DNA of 64,000 nucleotides, taken from Bin87 sp965220505 (lineage in GTDB: Bacteria > Chloroflexota > Dehalococcoidia > Lucifugimonadales > UBA3495). The first letter of the stretch is position 1. Each line of letters starts with the position of its first letter. Made by a program: the position numbers and the translations under genes. Positions 8,703-18,640 of the stretch are shown here, piece after piece. Below the pieces are notes generated by a model, which was not told the origin of the DNA, ran no database searches, and saw nothing but the letters and a program-made list of their open reading frames with translations. The stretch spans positions 682,001 through 746,000 of the forward strand of contig CBDCQE010000003.1 in NCBI GenBank assembly GCA_965220505.1. Direction: 5' to 3'.

Positions 8703-11700
8703 ATGAACCGCCGCAATTACCGGTCCTGTCTGGCCCAGACTCTCCGTTCCTTCGCCACCTTTCGCTCCGGGAGCCTCGCCGCCAAGGCGCTATCCCTGCC
8801 ACAGTCGGTCGCCCTTTTGGCCATGGCGGCAACCGTCTCCATCACGGGGAGAAGCGCTTCCGCCCAACTCCCGCGCAGAATCGCCGCCGGCGTGATGGCG
8901 GGCAGCGGGGCGCTTCGAAGGGGGCGGAGACCACTAGGTCTGGGAGCTCTGTTGATTGGCCTGGCACTAGCGACGCTCGTCCTCATGCCCGGAACGTCGG
9001 ACGCACAGGCGAATAACGCCGCCACCGGCAAGCCGAGAATCCTGCTCACCGAGGAGGGCCGCTTCCTGTTCGCCGACGTTCTGAGCATCGACGACGACGA
9101 CGGACTCCCCTGGAGCGGGGGCGGAGGGTTCCAATATACAAGCTTCAACTACGACTACCAGTGGATCCGCATCGACGGACAGACCGGGTCGGAGACCAAC
9201 ATCGGAAGCAACTCGAACAGGTACCGGCTTGGCGCGGCCGACGGCGGCCACCTGTTCAAGGTGGTGGTCTCGTTCACCGACGACGAAAGCAACGCGGAGT
9301 CTGTCACCAGCCTGCCGTTCGGGCCGGTGCTCGAACCCGTCGGCCCTTCGCGACCCCCGCGGCCGCTGGTCGCCAACACGGGGCAGTCGCCTTCAGCCGC
9401 GACGATGATATCCTCGGACTACTACTTGGGCTTCAGGCTGGGGAAGCACGGCCAGGGCTACGAGATCGACAGCGTCTCGATCGACCTGGCCGCGGCGCCG
9501 CAGAGCCTGACCGTCTCGCTGTGGATCGGCGGCATCGACGGGGTCCCGAACAGCGACAGAGATCACAAGCTTTTCGACTTCGTCAACCCGGATTCCCTGC
9601 AGGCCGGGCTGAACACGTTCACGGCCCCCGGAGGGGCGGTGGCGTACCAGAACGTCAACTACTGGATCGCGCTCTCGGGTTTCGGCGGCTCGTTGTCGAT
9701 CACCGAGACGACCTCGGATGATCAGGACCCGGGCGGCGAGCCGGGCGCGATCATCTACAACGACGCGACCTCGAGCGGCAGCGGCGTGCTGCGCATGGCC
9801 GTCGAGGGGTCGAGAAGGGACCGGGGCATCCTGGTCGCGAACCTAACCATTCCCTACGGGGGCGACCAGGAAATCATCTCGATTGGCGACAGGGTCTATT
9901 ACACGTTGAGCACCGGCCCCGCCGACCGCTACCTCGTCCGCGGCTTCACCCAGATCCAGGACGACACGACAGGGGTGCGAGGCGGCATGGCGGACCCGTT
10001 CGACCTGCATGCGGGCACCGAGACCGGCACCAGGCTGTTCAGGCTGGTCAATACCCGCAACACGGCAGGCTTGAACGAATGGATGGCTCCGCAAGGCGCG
10101 ACTGTGGGAGGCGGCGGCACGTTCACGTTCGTGCACAAGCTCGAGGTTTTTGGCGACAGGTTATTCAGTGTATTGACCCGCACTTTCCCTCCAGCGGGCG
10201 CCGGCGAGGATGAAGATGTTCATGCGGGGTTCGACGAGCCGACGGCCCCGAACACGGGGATGGGGACGGGGACCAACACGGACGTGGCCCTGCCTGCCGG
10301 CCACACGCCGTACATGGCCATCTTCGGCGAGCCGCTGCACGCGATGGTGCAGAACTTCGGCCAGACCGACGCCGGCTACCGCTCGGTCACCAGCACGAAC
10401 AAGTTCGCGACCAACGCCTTCACGACCGGCCCCAACGCGTTGGGCTACCGGTTCCGGGGCGTCGACGTCAACGTGGAGGGCTCGGACAGCAAGGTCCCCG
10501 ACGGCCGCACCTCAGTCAAGGTATCGATCTACACGGCCGACTCCAACGCCGACCCCGACCAGCACGTCTTCGATCTGATCAACCCGGACGAGTACAAGGC
10601 GGGCCACACGTTCTTCGAGGCGCCGCCGCGCGCGATGCTGGATCCGGACACCGAGTACGTGCTGGTCTGGGAGCACCTCGGCGGCACCGACCATCGGTTG
10701 CGGCGTACCACAGCCGACGCCGAGGATTCGGGCAAGCTGCCTGGCTTCAGCATCAGGAACACCCTCAAAGCCGGCACGGCGCTGAACAGCCTGGACTGGA
10801 GCAGCGGCGGACATTCGCTGGAGATCGCGATCTACGGCGAGGCGCTGGAAATCACCCTCGCCCCGAGCTTGGTGCCGGGCCAGCCGCACGTCTCGGCGGG
10901 CGGGTACCACAGCTGCGCCCTGGACGCCGGGGGCAACGTCGGCTGCGTGGGCCGCAACGACGAGGGCCAGCTGAACGTGCCGACGCTCGATTCGGGCAAG
11001 AGTTGGACGATGGTATCTGCGGGGGAGTTCCACACCTGCGGCCTGATCGACGACGGGACCGTGCAGTGCTGGGGCGACGACGGCTTCGGCCAAGCCCCGA
11101 GCAGCCCGGTGTCGGCGACGAGCGGCTCGTTCGTCTCGGTGGACGCGGGCCCCTGGCACACCTGCGCGTCGACCGACGAGGCCGATTTCGAGTGCTGGGG
11201 CCGCAACGACGACGGGCAGCTGGTCGACGGCGAGAAGCCGGAGCGGGGCAAGAAGCCGGAGGAGGACTTCGGCAGGGTCGACTGGATCGACCAGCCCTCG
11301 GGGGCGACCGTCGTGATGGTCTCCGCGGGCGGCAGCGTGCTGGCCGACGACCGGGAGGCCAACACCTCGCACAGCTACACCTGCGTGCTCTGGTCAAACG
11401 GCGAAGTCGGCTGCGCGGGCATGACGGGCCCCCAATGGGATAGAGCGTGGCACGGGATCAAGTCGGACGGCGGAGCGGGGGAATCGCCGAAGTACCGGTG
11501 CAACCTGCAGACCGACAATGGGATTCTTGAGCAAACAGACGACGAGCGCTGCGCCCCGGGCGATCCGATGAAGTTCCGAGTGCTGAACGTGCCCGATCTT
11601 GACTCGGGCCTCTACTACAGCTCGGTCTCGGTAGGGGGCAAGCACGCCTGCGCCACCGTCAACGACGGCTCGATCCGGTGCTGGGGCCGGGAGCACGCCG

Positions 11701-14700
11701 GCGCGGTCGGCTTCCCGCAGACCTGGAACGGGAACGTGATCTCGGAGAAGCACGGGACGAGGACGCCGATGGCCTACGGCATGCCGGAGCCTCCGGCGGG
11801 GTACAGCTGGCGGTCGGTCTCCTGCGGGCAGTACCACACCTGCGCGGTGGCGGAGACGCCGGGGGGCGGCGTCGCCGGGAGCGGCGACAGCGAGCAGCCG
11901 GACGACGGCCTCGACCACACCGTCTTCGAAGGCTTCGACCTCCACGCGGACGAACAAACGGGTACCGGCATGTGGTCGGACGGGGAGACCCTCTTTACCT
12001 TGGACCCCGACGAAAAGCAGGTATTCGCGTACCACCTGCGCAACGATCCCGCCACCGAGGCGAACGAGTACGGCACGCACGACACGTCGAAGGGCTTCTC
12101 CCTGATCAACGATGAAGCCTTCAACCTGACGGGCGACGGAACGCTTCTGTGGATCACGGAGCGCCAGCCTCCGACTGATGTCGTCTTCTGCCTCCCCGAT
12201 ACTTTAACCGCATGCACGTATGGATACTCTCTGGGACCTTCGGTCGAGTTAACCAAGACCTTCAAGCACTACGACAACACGGTCTCTCCCGCCATCGGCG
12301 TCTTCGCGTCGATGGGCAACGCCAGCGACGGGCGTCGACTGTTCATCGGCAACACCGGCAGAACCGTGCTCGTCTACTCGATCTGGGACAATCCCGACAC
12401 CGACGAGGACGAGTTCGGCAAGTTCCTGGACACCATTTCCTTCTCCACCGGTCTGAAAATCAGGGGCATGTACACGGACGGCGAGGTGCTGTGGGTCGGC
12501 GGCTCGGACAGCAACACGGTGGAGGCGCGGCGCATCTCCGACGGCGCGCGGATGACCGACCTCGAGTTCAGCTTCCCCTCGACCGTCACAAGCATCCACG
12601 GTCTCTGGTTCAACGGCGTGACCTTCTTCGGCCTCCAAAAATCGTTAGACACCGGCACGTCCAAGGTCTACACCTACCGGTTCCGCAGCAGGGCGACGCC
12701 GCACGGCATGGTCGGCGCCACGGGGCCGGGCGGAGGAGCCCGGATCGGCGACCTGCTGCGCGCCGACACCTCGACGATCACCGACGACGACGGCCTGCCG
12801 CAGCCGTTCGCCCCGGACTATCAGTGGCAGCGGGACGACGGGGGCGGGTGGTCCGACATCTCCGGCGAGACGTCGGTGACCTACAGGGTGGGTCAGGCCG
12901 ACGACGGCTCGCGGCTCCGCGTCGTCGCGAGCTTCACCGACGGCGCCGGCTTCGACGAAGTCCTCAACGGCCCGTGGACGAGGGTCGGGGCGCCCACCGA
13001 CCGCGTCGTCTGCTGGGGCAACGAGATCTTCCTGAAGAGGGACAACCCGAACTATCCCGCCAGCCGGTCGAACCCGGCCTCTTCGCCCTCCCGCGACGAC
13101 GCTCGCCTGCCCTCGGTCGGGAGCTGGCACAGCTGCTGGATCTACGGGGCCGACGGCGATGAGCGGGTGACCTGCATGGGCGACCAGGACTTCCGGCAGA
13201 GCACCTGGGTCAACCGGACCGTATCCGCTCCGGAGACTCTGGTCTCCAATCTGGACGAGACAAGGTTCGGTTCAGGGATCATATTGAACCCGGAGAACGC
13301 CGGCGCCGTCAGCTTCGAGACGGGGTCGAGCCAGGCCCCCTTCGATCTCACGTCCGTCGAGGTCGATCCCTACGCGGACATGACGGACACGTCGGGCCTC
13401 GAGTTTTCGGTCTGGAGCTCGCACATCTCATCCAGGGATCTGGCCCCGAGGCCGAACGCGAAGGTGTGCACGCTCAGCACCCCGCCGTCTCTGACGGCGG
13501 GGACCGTGGACTCGTTCGTCGCGCCGGGCGGGTGCCGTCTGGCCGGTTCCGCCACCTACTGGCTGGTCTTCGAAAGTCCGGACAACTCTTTCTCGGTGGC
13601 CGTCACCTCGTCCGATTCCGAGGACGGCGAAAGCCGAAGCGGCTGGTCCATAGGCGACGAAATGGTGTACCGCCCCTTGACGTCGTCCGGCGCCTGGTCG
13701 GGGACGCCCACCACCACGCCGAATCCGATGCGCATCTCCCTGAAGGGGCATTTCCAGGGATTCGAGAACAGCTCTCAGGAGCAGAACGTCGACAACTGCC
13801 CGACCTGCGCGACGGTCGGAGCGCCGAAGCCGAAGCTGGTGGCCGAGTTCCAGGACGACCCCCTCATGCACGACGGCAGCTCCGCGTTCACCATGACCCT
13901 TGCGCTCAGCGACGAGGTGACGATCAGCGCGGACGACCTCAAGGATCACGGACTGAAGGTCACGGGAGGCTCGATCACCTCCGCCCGCAGGGTAGCCGAT
14001 TCCGAATCCGAACGGTTCGAGATCACCGTGCAGCCGAGCTCCAACGACGCGGTGACGGTCTCGATGGTGATAACGCCGGACTGCGACGCCCAGGGCGCCA
14101 TCTGCACCTCCGATGGGAGGATGCTCACCGCCTACCTGCTCGTCCTCGTCCTCGGTCCGCCCGCCGCGCCGGACACGGGCCTGCCCACCATAAGCGGTCC
14201 GACGGTGCTGGACCAGACGCTCACGGCGGACGTCTCGGGGATCAACGACCCCGACGGATTGACCACCGCGTCGTTCACCTACCAGTGGGTCCGCATGGCC
14301 GACGACTCCCAGGGCGACATCGCCGGCGCCACCAGCGCGACCTACACGCTGACCCAGGACGACGTGGGCAACCGTCTGCGCGTCCGAGTACGCTACACCG
14401 ACGACGCGGGCAACAACCACTCTCTGACCAGCGCTGCCACCGAGCCCGTGACCAAACCGAAGCTGGGCACGGTCGAGCTGGTCGACGGCACCGACACCAC
14501 TGCAGTGGCGGAGGTGGCGCTGCGGGGCAGTCATGGCGTGGCGGTGCCGGTGTTCGTGGGCTACAAGCCCGCACATTCCGAGGAGGACTGGACGGTGGTC
14601 GAGGGTAAGACGGACCCGTCCACGGGCAAGGCGACGGTCACCCTCAGCGACCTGACCGAGGGCACCTCGTACCAGTTGCGTGCGTCGTTGACCAGCGACC

Positions 14701-17645
14701 TGGACCCCTTCCTGTTCACCACCTTCACCGCAGGCAGGACCGCCCGGGCCGCTGAGGGCAATTGGGCCGACGGGCCGCCTGGACAACCGGGCAAGCCCAC
14801 GATTGAACGTGGCGACCACCAGCTCACCGTAACCTGGACTCCACCCGAGGACAACGGCACCGCTGCCGTCAAGATGTATCGGATCGAGTTGCGCAGGGAA
14901 GGCCAGAGCTACGACCAATCCAGTGACAGCTACACCGTCAGCGCCCCGACTCTCACGCGTACCATCACCAATTTGGCCAACGGCGTCACCTACTACCTGA
15001 GGGTGTCGGCTGCCAACTCCGACGAGATCAAGGACGGACGCCGCGTGTACGGCCCGGCCTCGGAGGAGGCCAGCGGAGTTCCCGGCACCGGCGCAGTCGG
15101 CCTGGGCACGCCGGTGCTGGCGGAGCCCGAGTACCTGCACCACCGCATGGTGAGGCTGGACTGGCAGGACATCGAGGGAGCCGACTGGTACGAGGTGCAG
15201 TACCACCACCCCCACTCCAACAAGTGGGTGGAGTTGCCCCACGGAGACATGAGCATCGCCAACCACGGCTCCAGCGCCACTCTCAACGGCCTGCACGAGG
15301 GCTTCCTCTGGTTCGTCCGGGTGCGGGCCCTGGGCTGCGGCGGGCCGTCGGAGTGGTCAGAGATAATGCAGATAGGCTCCACCAGCGCCTCGGACTGGAC
15401 CGACGTGGACGTGCCTGAGGTAGTCGAGGGCGACACGCGTCCGGAGTCGTCCGGCCAGTGCCCGCCGGGCACCCCGGTCCTGGAAGAGCCGACGCACCCG
15501 CGGCACCGGGCGGTGGCGTTGGACTGGCAGGACATTGAGGGGGCGCCCTCGTACCAGGTGCAGTATGACCATCCCCACACCAATGAGTGGGTGGACTTGC
15601 CCCACGGGGACATGACCATCGCCTACGACGGCTCCAGCGCCGTCCTGGACGGCCTGCACGAGGGCCACCTGTGGTTCGTCAGAGTGCGGGCCATCGGCCC
15701 GGGGGGCACGTCGGGGTGGTCAGAGATTCTCATGATGGCGTCGACCAGCGCGTCGGACTTTGGGAACAGACCTGCGACGGGAGCGCCGGCCATCAGCGGC
15801 ACGGCGCAGGTGGGCCAGACGCTCACGGCGTCAACCTCAGGCATCTCCGACGCGGACGGCTTGGACGACGTGTCCTACACCTACCAGTGGGTTCGCAACG
15901 ATGGCACCGTGGACAGCGACATCCAGGACGCCACCAACTCGACCTACGAGCTGGTGGACGCCGACGCGGGCAAGACCATCAAGGTCAAGGTCTCCTTCGA
16001 GGACGACGACGGGAATCAGGAATCGCTGACCAGCGCGGCCACCCCGACCGTTAGCGCCAGCTCTAACAACCTGGCGACGGGAGCGCCCGGCATCACCGGC
16101 ACGGTGCAGGCCGGCCAGACGCTCACGGCGAGCACGTCGGCCATCACAGACGACGACGGGCTTGATAACGTGTCCTACTCCTACCAGTGGATACGTAACG
16201 ACGGAGCCACCGACAGCGACATTCCGGACGCCACCGGCTCGACCTACGAACTCACTGACGATGACGTGGGCAAGACCATCAAGGTACGAGTGTCCTTCAC
16301 GGACGACCAGAGCAACCCGGAATCACTCACCAGCGCGGCCACCGCAACGGTTGCCGCCCGTCCCAACACAGCGGCCACGGGGGCGCCCAGCATCAACGGC
16401 ACGGCGCAGGCGGGGCAGACGCTCACGGCGAGCACGTCAGACATCGTCGACGCCGACGGCCTGGATGACGTGTCCTACACGTACCAGTGGATACGGAACG
16501 ACGGGACAACCGACAGTGACATACCGGACGCCACGGGTGCGACCTATGAGCTCACCGACGATGATGTTGGCAAGACCATCAAGGTCAAAGTAACCTTCAC
16601 CGACGACCGCAACAACAGCGAGTCGCTGACCAGCACGGCTACATCCGCGGTCACGGCCCGTCCCAACAGCTCAGCTACGGGTGCGCCCACCATCACCGGC
16701 ACTGCCCAGGTGAGCCAGACTCTGACGGTTTCCACCAGCGGTATCGTCGACACCGACGGCCTCGACGACGTGTCCTACGGCTACCAGTGGATTCGCAACG
16801 ACGGTACTAACGACTCCGACATTGCCGGAGCTATAGGCTCCACCTACGAGCTGGTCGACGCCGATCAGGGCAAGGCCATCAAGGTGCGGGTGTCGTTCGA
16901 AGACGACAGAGGCAACTCGGAGTCTCTCACCAGTGCCGCGACGACAACGGTGGCGGCTCGGCCCAATCGTCCCGCCGCTGGACTGCCGGCTATCAGTGGC
17001 ACCGCCAATGTGGGCGACTTCCTGACCGCCGACCTATCGAACATCACCGACGCCGACGGCCTGGACGATGCCAACTACAGCTACCAATGGATCGTTAACA
17101 CGGTGACCGACGGCTCGGCAGGAAACCCGTACACGGTGGATGTTACCGATGACGGCACCACGTGGACTCCGGGCGAGGGCACGACCGACATCGAGATCGG
17201 AGGCACCAACGGCAACACCTTCACCGTGTCCAACGCCGTTGCGGGAAGACCGATCAGGTTGCGGGTGTCGTTCACCGACGACGCCGGCAATAAGGAAGTG
17301 CTGCTGAGCGCTCCTACGTTGGTTGCCAACACCGTCAACGTCCCGGCGTCCCACGACGGGTCAACGGCCTTCACCTTCGAGTTGCGGTTCAGCGAGAACG
17401 TACAGCTTAGCTTCCGGGACCTGCGGGACGATGGTTTCCAGGTGACGGGCGGCGAGGTCACCAGGGCGAAGCGGCTGGACAAACCCAGCAACGTGCGCTG
17501 GGAGATCCACGTCCAGCCCAGCGGCAACGGCAGCGTTAGTATTACGCTCCCGAACGCCATCAACTGCTCGGCTCAGGGCGCAGTCTGCACGGCCGACGGG
17601 AGGAAGTTGTCCAACCGGACGGCGTTCACCGTCAACGGTCAGTAG
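8703..17645 (+). CDS. 2980-residue secreted repeat protein with Ig-like, RCC1-like, jelly-roll-like and FN3 modules
   Basis: The start is supported by a Shine-Dalgarno sequence. Two hydrophobic stretches (about residues 33-52 and 78-95, the latter followed by AQANNAATG) suggest a long export signal. Domains in order: Ig-like repeat (about 104-213); three copies of a roughly 170-residue segment with SVxVxxxxxDSD-style and HxLFDFVNPD motifs (about 220-373, 543-717, 1500-1680); an RCC1-like run with HSCAL, HTCGL, HTCAS and CWG motifs (about 730-1065), predicted to form a propeller; a DP-rich propeller-like part (about 1080-1340); another Ig-like repeat and more CWG; a DC...GAIC module (about 1710-1815); FN3 domains (about 2020-2350, two of them near duplicates); five Ig-like repeats of about 100 residues; and the terminal DC-type module shared with the preceding protein. 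No anchor was recognised. Likely a cell-surface or released adhesin; the ligand is unknown. Confidence 0.8.
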   Translation: MNRRNYRSCLAQTLRSFATFRSGSLAAKALSLPQSVALLAMAATVSITGRSASAQLPRRIAAGVMAGSGALRRGRRPLGLGALLIGLALATLVLMPGTSDAQANNAATGKPRILLTEEGRFLFADVLSIDDDDGLPWSGGGGFQYTSFNYDYQWIRIDGQTGSETNIGSNSNRYRLGAADGGHLFKVVVSFTDDESNAESVTSLPFGPVLEPVGPSRPPRPLVANTGQSPSAATMISSDYYLGFRLGKHGQGYEIDSVSIDLAAAPQSLTVSLWIGGIDGVPNSDRDHKLFDFVNPDSLQAGLNTFTAPGGAVAYQNVNYWIALSGFGGSLSITETTSDDQDPGGEPGAIIYNDATSSGSGVLRMAVEGSRRDRGILVANLTIPYGGDQEIISIGDRVYYTLSTGPADRYLVRGFTQIQDDTTGVRGGMADPFDLHAGTETGTRLFRLVNTRNTAGLNEWMAPQGATVGGGGTFTFVHKLEVFGDRLFSVLTRTFPPAGAGEDEDVHAGFDEPTAPNTGMGTGTNTDVALPAGHTPYMAIFGEPLHAMVQNFGQTDAGYRSVTSTNKFATNAFTTGPNALGYRFRGVDVNVEGSDSKVPDGRTSVKVSIYTADSNADPDQHVFDLINPDEYKAGHTFFEAPPRAMLDPDTEYVLVWEHLGGTDHRLRRTTADAEDSGKLPGFSIRNTLKAGTALNSLDWSSGGHSLEIAIYGEALEITLAPSLVPGQPHVSAGGYHSCALDAGGNVGCVGRNDEGQLNVPTLDSGKSWTMVSAGEFHTCGLIDDGTVQCWGDDGFGQAPSSPVSATSGSFVSVDAGPWHTCASTDEADFECWGRNDDGQLVDGEKPERGKKPEEDFGRVDWIDQPSGATVVMVSAGGSVLADDREANTSHSYTCVLWSNGEVGCAGMTGPQWDRAWHGIKSDGGAGESPKYRCNLQTDNGILEQTDDERCAPGDPMKFRVLNVPDLDSGLYYSSVSVGGKHACATVNDGSIRCWGREHAGAVGFPQTWNGNVISEKHGTRTPMAYGMPEPPAGYSWRSVSCGQYHTCAVAETPGGGVAGSGDSEQPDDGLDHTVFEGFDLHADEQTGTGMWSDGETLFTLDPDEKQVFAYHLRNDPATEANEYGTHDTSKGFSLINDEAFNLTGDGTLLWITERQPPTDVVFCLPDTLTACTYGYSLGPSVELTKTFKHYDNTVSPAIGVFASMGNASDGRRLFIGNTGRTVLVYSIWDNPDTDEDEFGKFLDTISFSTGLKIRGMYTDGEVLWVGGSDSNTVEARRISDGARMTDLEFSFPSTVTSIHGLWFNGVTFFGLQKSLDTGTSKVYTYRFRSRATPHGMVGATGPGGGARIGDLLRADTSTITDDDGLPQPFAPDYQWQRDDGGGWSDISGETSVTYRVGQADDGSRLRVVASFTDGAGFDEVLNGPWTRVGAPTDRVVCWGNEIFLKRDNPNYPASRSNPASSPSRDDARLPSVGSWHSCWIYGADGDERVTCMGDQDFRQSTWVNRTVSAPETLVSNLDETRFGSGIILNPENAGAVSFETGSSQAPFDLTSVEVDPYADMTDTSGLEFSVWSSHISSRDLAPRPNAKVCTLSTPPSLTAGTVDSFVAPGGCRLAGSATYWLVFESPDNSFSVAVTSSDSEDGESRSGWSIGDEMVYRPLTSSGAWSGTPTTTPNPMRISLKGHFQGFENSSQEQNVDNCPTCATVGAPKPKLVAEFQDDPLMHDGSSAFTMTLALSDEVTISADDLKDHGLKVTGGSITSARRVADSESERFEITVQPSSNDAVTVSMVITPDCDAQGAICTSDGRMLTAYLLVLVLGPPAAPDTGLPTISGPTVLDQTLTADVSGINDPDGLTTASFTYQWVRMADDSQGDIAGATSATYTLTQDDVGNRLRVRVRYTDDAGNNHSLTSAATEPVTKPKLGTVELVDGTDTTAVAEVALRGSHGVAVPVFVGYKPAHSEEDWTVVEGKTDPSTGKATVTLSDLTEGTSYQLRASLTSDLDPFLFTTFTAGRTARAAEGNWADGPPGQPGKPTIERGDHQLTVTWTPPEDNGTAAVKMYRIELRREGQSYDQSSDSYTVSAPTLTRTITNLANGVTYYLRVSAANSDEIKDGRRVYGPASEEASGVPGTGAVGLGTPVLAEPEYLHHRMVRLDWQDIEGADWYEVQYHHPHSNKWVELPHGDMSIANHGSSATLNGLHEGFLWFVRVRALGCGGPSEWSEIMQIGSTSASDWTDVDVPEVVEGDTRPESSGQCPPGTPVLEEPTHPRHRAVALDWQDIEGAPSYQVQYDHPHTNEWVDLPHGDMTIAYDGSSAVLDGLHEGHLWFVRVRAIGPGGTSGWSEILMMASTSASDFGNRPATGAPAISGTAQVGQTLTASTSGISDADGLDDVSYTYQWVRNDGTVDSDIQDATNSTYELVDADAGKTIKVKVSFEDDDGNQESLTSAATPTVSASSNNLATGAPGITGTVQAGQTLTASTSAITDDDGLDNVSYSYQWIRNDGATDSDIPDATGSTYELTDDDVGKTIKVRVSFTDDQSNPESLTSAATATVAARPNTAATGAPSINGTAQAGQTLTASTSDIVDADGLDDVSYTYQWIRNDGTTDSDIPDATGATYELTDDDVGKTIKVKVTFTDDRNNSESLTSTATSAVTARPNSSATGAPTITGTAQVSQTLTVSTSGIVDTDGLDDVSYGYQWIRNDGTNDSDIAGAIGSTYELVDADQGKAIKVRVSFEDDRGNSESLTSAATTTVAARPNRPAAGLPAISGTANVGDFLTADLSNITDADGLDDANYSYQWIVNTVTDGSAGNPYTVDVTDDGTTWTPGEGTTDIEIGGTNGNTFTVSNAVAGRPIRLRVSFTDDAGNKEVLLSAPTLVANTVNVPASHDGSTAFTFELRFSENVQLSFRDLRDDGFQVTGGEVTRAKRLDKPSNVRWEIHVQPSGNGSVSITLPNAINCSAQGAVCTADGRKLSNRTAFTVNGQ
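15774..17333 (+). repeat. Tandem 297/300-bp in-frame Ig-like repeats
   Basis: Units begin at about 15774, 16071, 16371, 16671 and 16971, giving periods of 297, 300, 300 and 300 bases. Each encodes a domain starting with TGAP.I.GTAQ.GQTLT and containing DADGLDDVSY.YQW. The first four are nearly interchangeable and look recently duplicated. The fifth is divergent and carries an insertion of about 30 residues in its middle. Such repeats can change number by recombination. Confidence 0.85.
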
Positions 17646-17689
17646 CAATCTGGGGATGTCTGTGTAACCAGTTGACAGGTTATGAAGGG

Positions 17690-18140
17690 CCACCGAATTT
17701 CCGCTCCGTACTCACCCTCATGGGACCGGGTGCGGGGCGGAAAAGGTTGACATTGGAGAGGTCCGCCACGACAGGGTGGCCCGAAGTCATCAACTGGGCA
17801 TGGCAACCGCGCCTGGGCAGTCCCCGTCCTGGCCGTCTTCGCTCTGCGGGACCGACATGGTCAACTTCCAAGGTTTGGAATGGGAACTCGCAGCGCCATC
17901 CGTTGCACCGGCCTTACTGTTCACCGAACAGGACGTGCCTGTTTTGGCGGTGGAGCACCGGGGTGTCGATGTCGGTACGGGCCGTAACCAATCGGTTATG
18001 AAACAGGTCACTCTTGGGCTGCTGCAGGCGCATGTTGACCAACTCGACGGCATTGGACGAGATGTCGTTTCCAATCCAGCCGCAGCCTGACTGCTCAGCG
18101 GCCGTAACGTCTCTGACGTCCACCCCCAACTGGCAGCCCG
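17690..18140 (-). pseudogene. Relic of a DNA methyltransferase joined to an HNH-type tail
   Basis: Read on the minus strand, 18110-17914 encodes GWIGNDISSNAVELVN, typical of the end of the SAM-binding region of amino-methyltransferases, followed by a C-terminal stretch ending HVLFGEQ. A TAA then interrupts, and the same frame continues as GRCNGW..EFPFQTLEVDHV, resembling an HNH endonuclease motif (CxxC-like followed by EVDH). The catalytic SPPY/DPPY region is absent and the second HNH cysteine is replaced by Trp. This is a decayed C-terminal fragment, probably left by a mobile restriction-type gene. No expression is expected. Confidence 0.5.
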
Positions 18141-18243
18141 CGTCGGCTCGCAGCAACCGTGCTTTTGGCCAACGCTCATCGGTTGCGCACCGGGAACGTT
18201 CCATGGTATCTCCAGGTACACGGTCCGCCTTGCGGACTGGCCG

Positions 18244-18640
18244 CTATGCCATCCGCTGCACCTGTTCGAACTCCTGCTGAGTGACGATTGCCGGGAAGGC
18301 GTTGGGTACCCGCACTGCGGTGTCGGCGTTCCGCATGTCCTGCCGTGCCGCCACGGCCGTGCCGCAGTACACCTCGTTGGCCAGGATCCGGCGCACGTCC
18401 CTGGTATTCCAGCGACTGGTGGACGGCGCGCCAGCGCGGCTGGCATTCAGCTCCGCCGCTATCTCGAACTCCGAGGTCCCCTCCAGGCGCAGGTCAAAGA
18501 TCCACTCCACCGCCTCGGATGCTGCGTGGTCAGTTCCAGATTGTAGCGCCGAGTGCCCTGGTCCCAGACGGCGACCTTGCGGTAACCATAGGGGGCCTGG
18601 CTGAAGACGTAGAACCTTCGCCAGGCGCCCGCTCTCGTGC
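18244..18640 (-). pseudogene. Relic of a large serine recombinase (Recombinase domain)
   Basis: The minus strand encodes APYGYRKVAVWDQGTRRY, then after a frame change near 18525 continues with EAVEWIFDLRLEG and NTRDVRRILANEVYCG. These are hallmarks of the Recombinase domain that follows the catalytic resolvase domain in large serine recombinases. The N-terminal catalytic serine region is not recognisable upstream (18641-19080). The zinc ribbon and coiled-coil C-terminus are missing beyond QQEFEQVQRMA. The fragment marks a former phage-like or integrative element. Confidence 0.6.

Noticed and set aside
13428..15296. 622-codon antisense frame inside the 2980-residue protein
   Set aside because: His/Val/Gly/Arg-rich composition typical of antisense to acidic repeat proteins; no family features.
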